Shown in pieces: positions 5,511 to 5,616 of a DNA stretch of 5,616 nt. The notes beneath the pieces are model-generated. The model was not told the DNA's origin. It did no database searches and saw only the letters and a program-made list of their open reading frames with translations. The DNA comes from Pseudomonadota bacterium. Its GTDB lineage: Bacteria > Pseudomonadota > Alphaproteobacteria > Sphingomonadales > Sphingomonadaceae. The DNA lies in contig JAFAGN010000181.1 in assembly GCA_023422695.1 (NCBI GenBank), positions 1 to 5,616 on the forward strand, in the 5' to 3' direction. The first letter of the stretch is position 1. The number at the start of each line of letters is the position of its first letter. A program made the translations under genes and the position numbers.

Positions 5511-5570
5511 CCTCCCCATCGCGAAGCGTTGGGGAGGGGGACCGCCGCCGCAGGCGGTGGTGGAGGGGTT
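5511..5570. repeat. Double-hairpin G/C-rich repeat after ilvC
   Basis: The first stem pairs 5511-5522 with 5526-5537 (12 positions, one T:T mismatch, loop GAA). The second pairs 5541-5549 with 5553-5561 (9 positions, one G-U, loop GCA), followed by a GGAGGGG tract. It resembles a dispersed sphingomonad intergenic repeat as I recall it. The stems may slow polymerase or block exonucleases at the end of the operon, but no T-run follows, so it is not a standard intrinsic terminator. Bases 5571-5616 show nothing I can assign. Confidence 0.7.
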
Positions 5571-5616
5571 CCACGTCGGCGAGATTTCCCCTCCCGGCGG
5601 CCGGCGCGCGGGGCCC

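Noticed and set aside
5511..5561. Intrinsic terminator for the ilv operon after ilvC
   Set aside because: The stems are good but are followed by G-rich sequence with no T-run, so I call it a repeat instead.
4351..5574. Long open frame of 407 codons on the minus strand opposite ilvC
   Set aside because: Antisense shadow of a well-supported gene in GC-rich DNA. Its ends translate the flanking repeats, and the protein is low-complexity and matches no family I know.

Overview
The window is a high-GC chromosomal segment from an alphaproteobacterium. It is most likely a sphingomonad (Sphingopyxis/Sphingomonas type). Three things suggest this: the gene order serB (divergent) - miaA - ilvB - ilvN - ilvC, the protein sequences (for example the IlvB cofactor motif GEAS in place of GDGS), and intergenic palindromes of the kind common in these genomes. 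The lineage call rests on recall and was not searched. No mobile-element gene, CRISPR array, tRNA or rRNA is visible.

Layout. Positions 1-819 (minus strand) hold most of serB, phosphoserine phosphatase, the last step of serine synthesis; its C-terminal end lies off the left edge. Positions 818-1777 (plus strand) hold miaA, the tRNA A37 dimethylallyltransferase. The two genes diverge from a single CATG, so their start codons overlap by 2 bp and there is no intergenic space. Positions 1852-3606, 3818-4333 and 4456-5490 hold ilvB, ilvN and ilvC: the catalytic and regulatory subunits of acetolactate synthase, and ketol-acid reductoisomerase. Together they carry out the first two common steps of valine, isoleucine and leucine synthesis.

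Regulatory interest centres on the miaA-ilvB junction. The last ~65 bp of miaA and the first bases after it drop to about 34% GC. The final 15 sense codons of miaA include seven Leu/Ile/Val codons, among them TTA, ATA, TTA and TTG, codons that look rare in this window. About 30 bp after the miaA stop is a perfect 7-bp GC stem with a 4-nt loop and a T5 run, which looks like an intrinsic terminator, placed 20 bp before the ilvB start. Two other hairpins compete with it. This is the layout expected of a branched-chain amino acid attenuator in which the end of MiaA serves as the leader peptide. That reading is inference.

Every gap downstream of ilvB is occupied by palindromic repeats: a composite multi-hairpin element of ~180 bp between ilvB and ilvN, a perfect 32-bp-arm inverted repeat between ilvN and ilvC, and a double-hairpin G/C-rich element after ilvC. 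The genes themselves look intact, with all expected catalytic residues. Two IlvB positions stand out: Glu at the usual metal-binding Asp, and Ser at the position of the plant herbicide-resistance proline.
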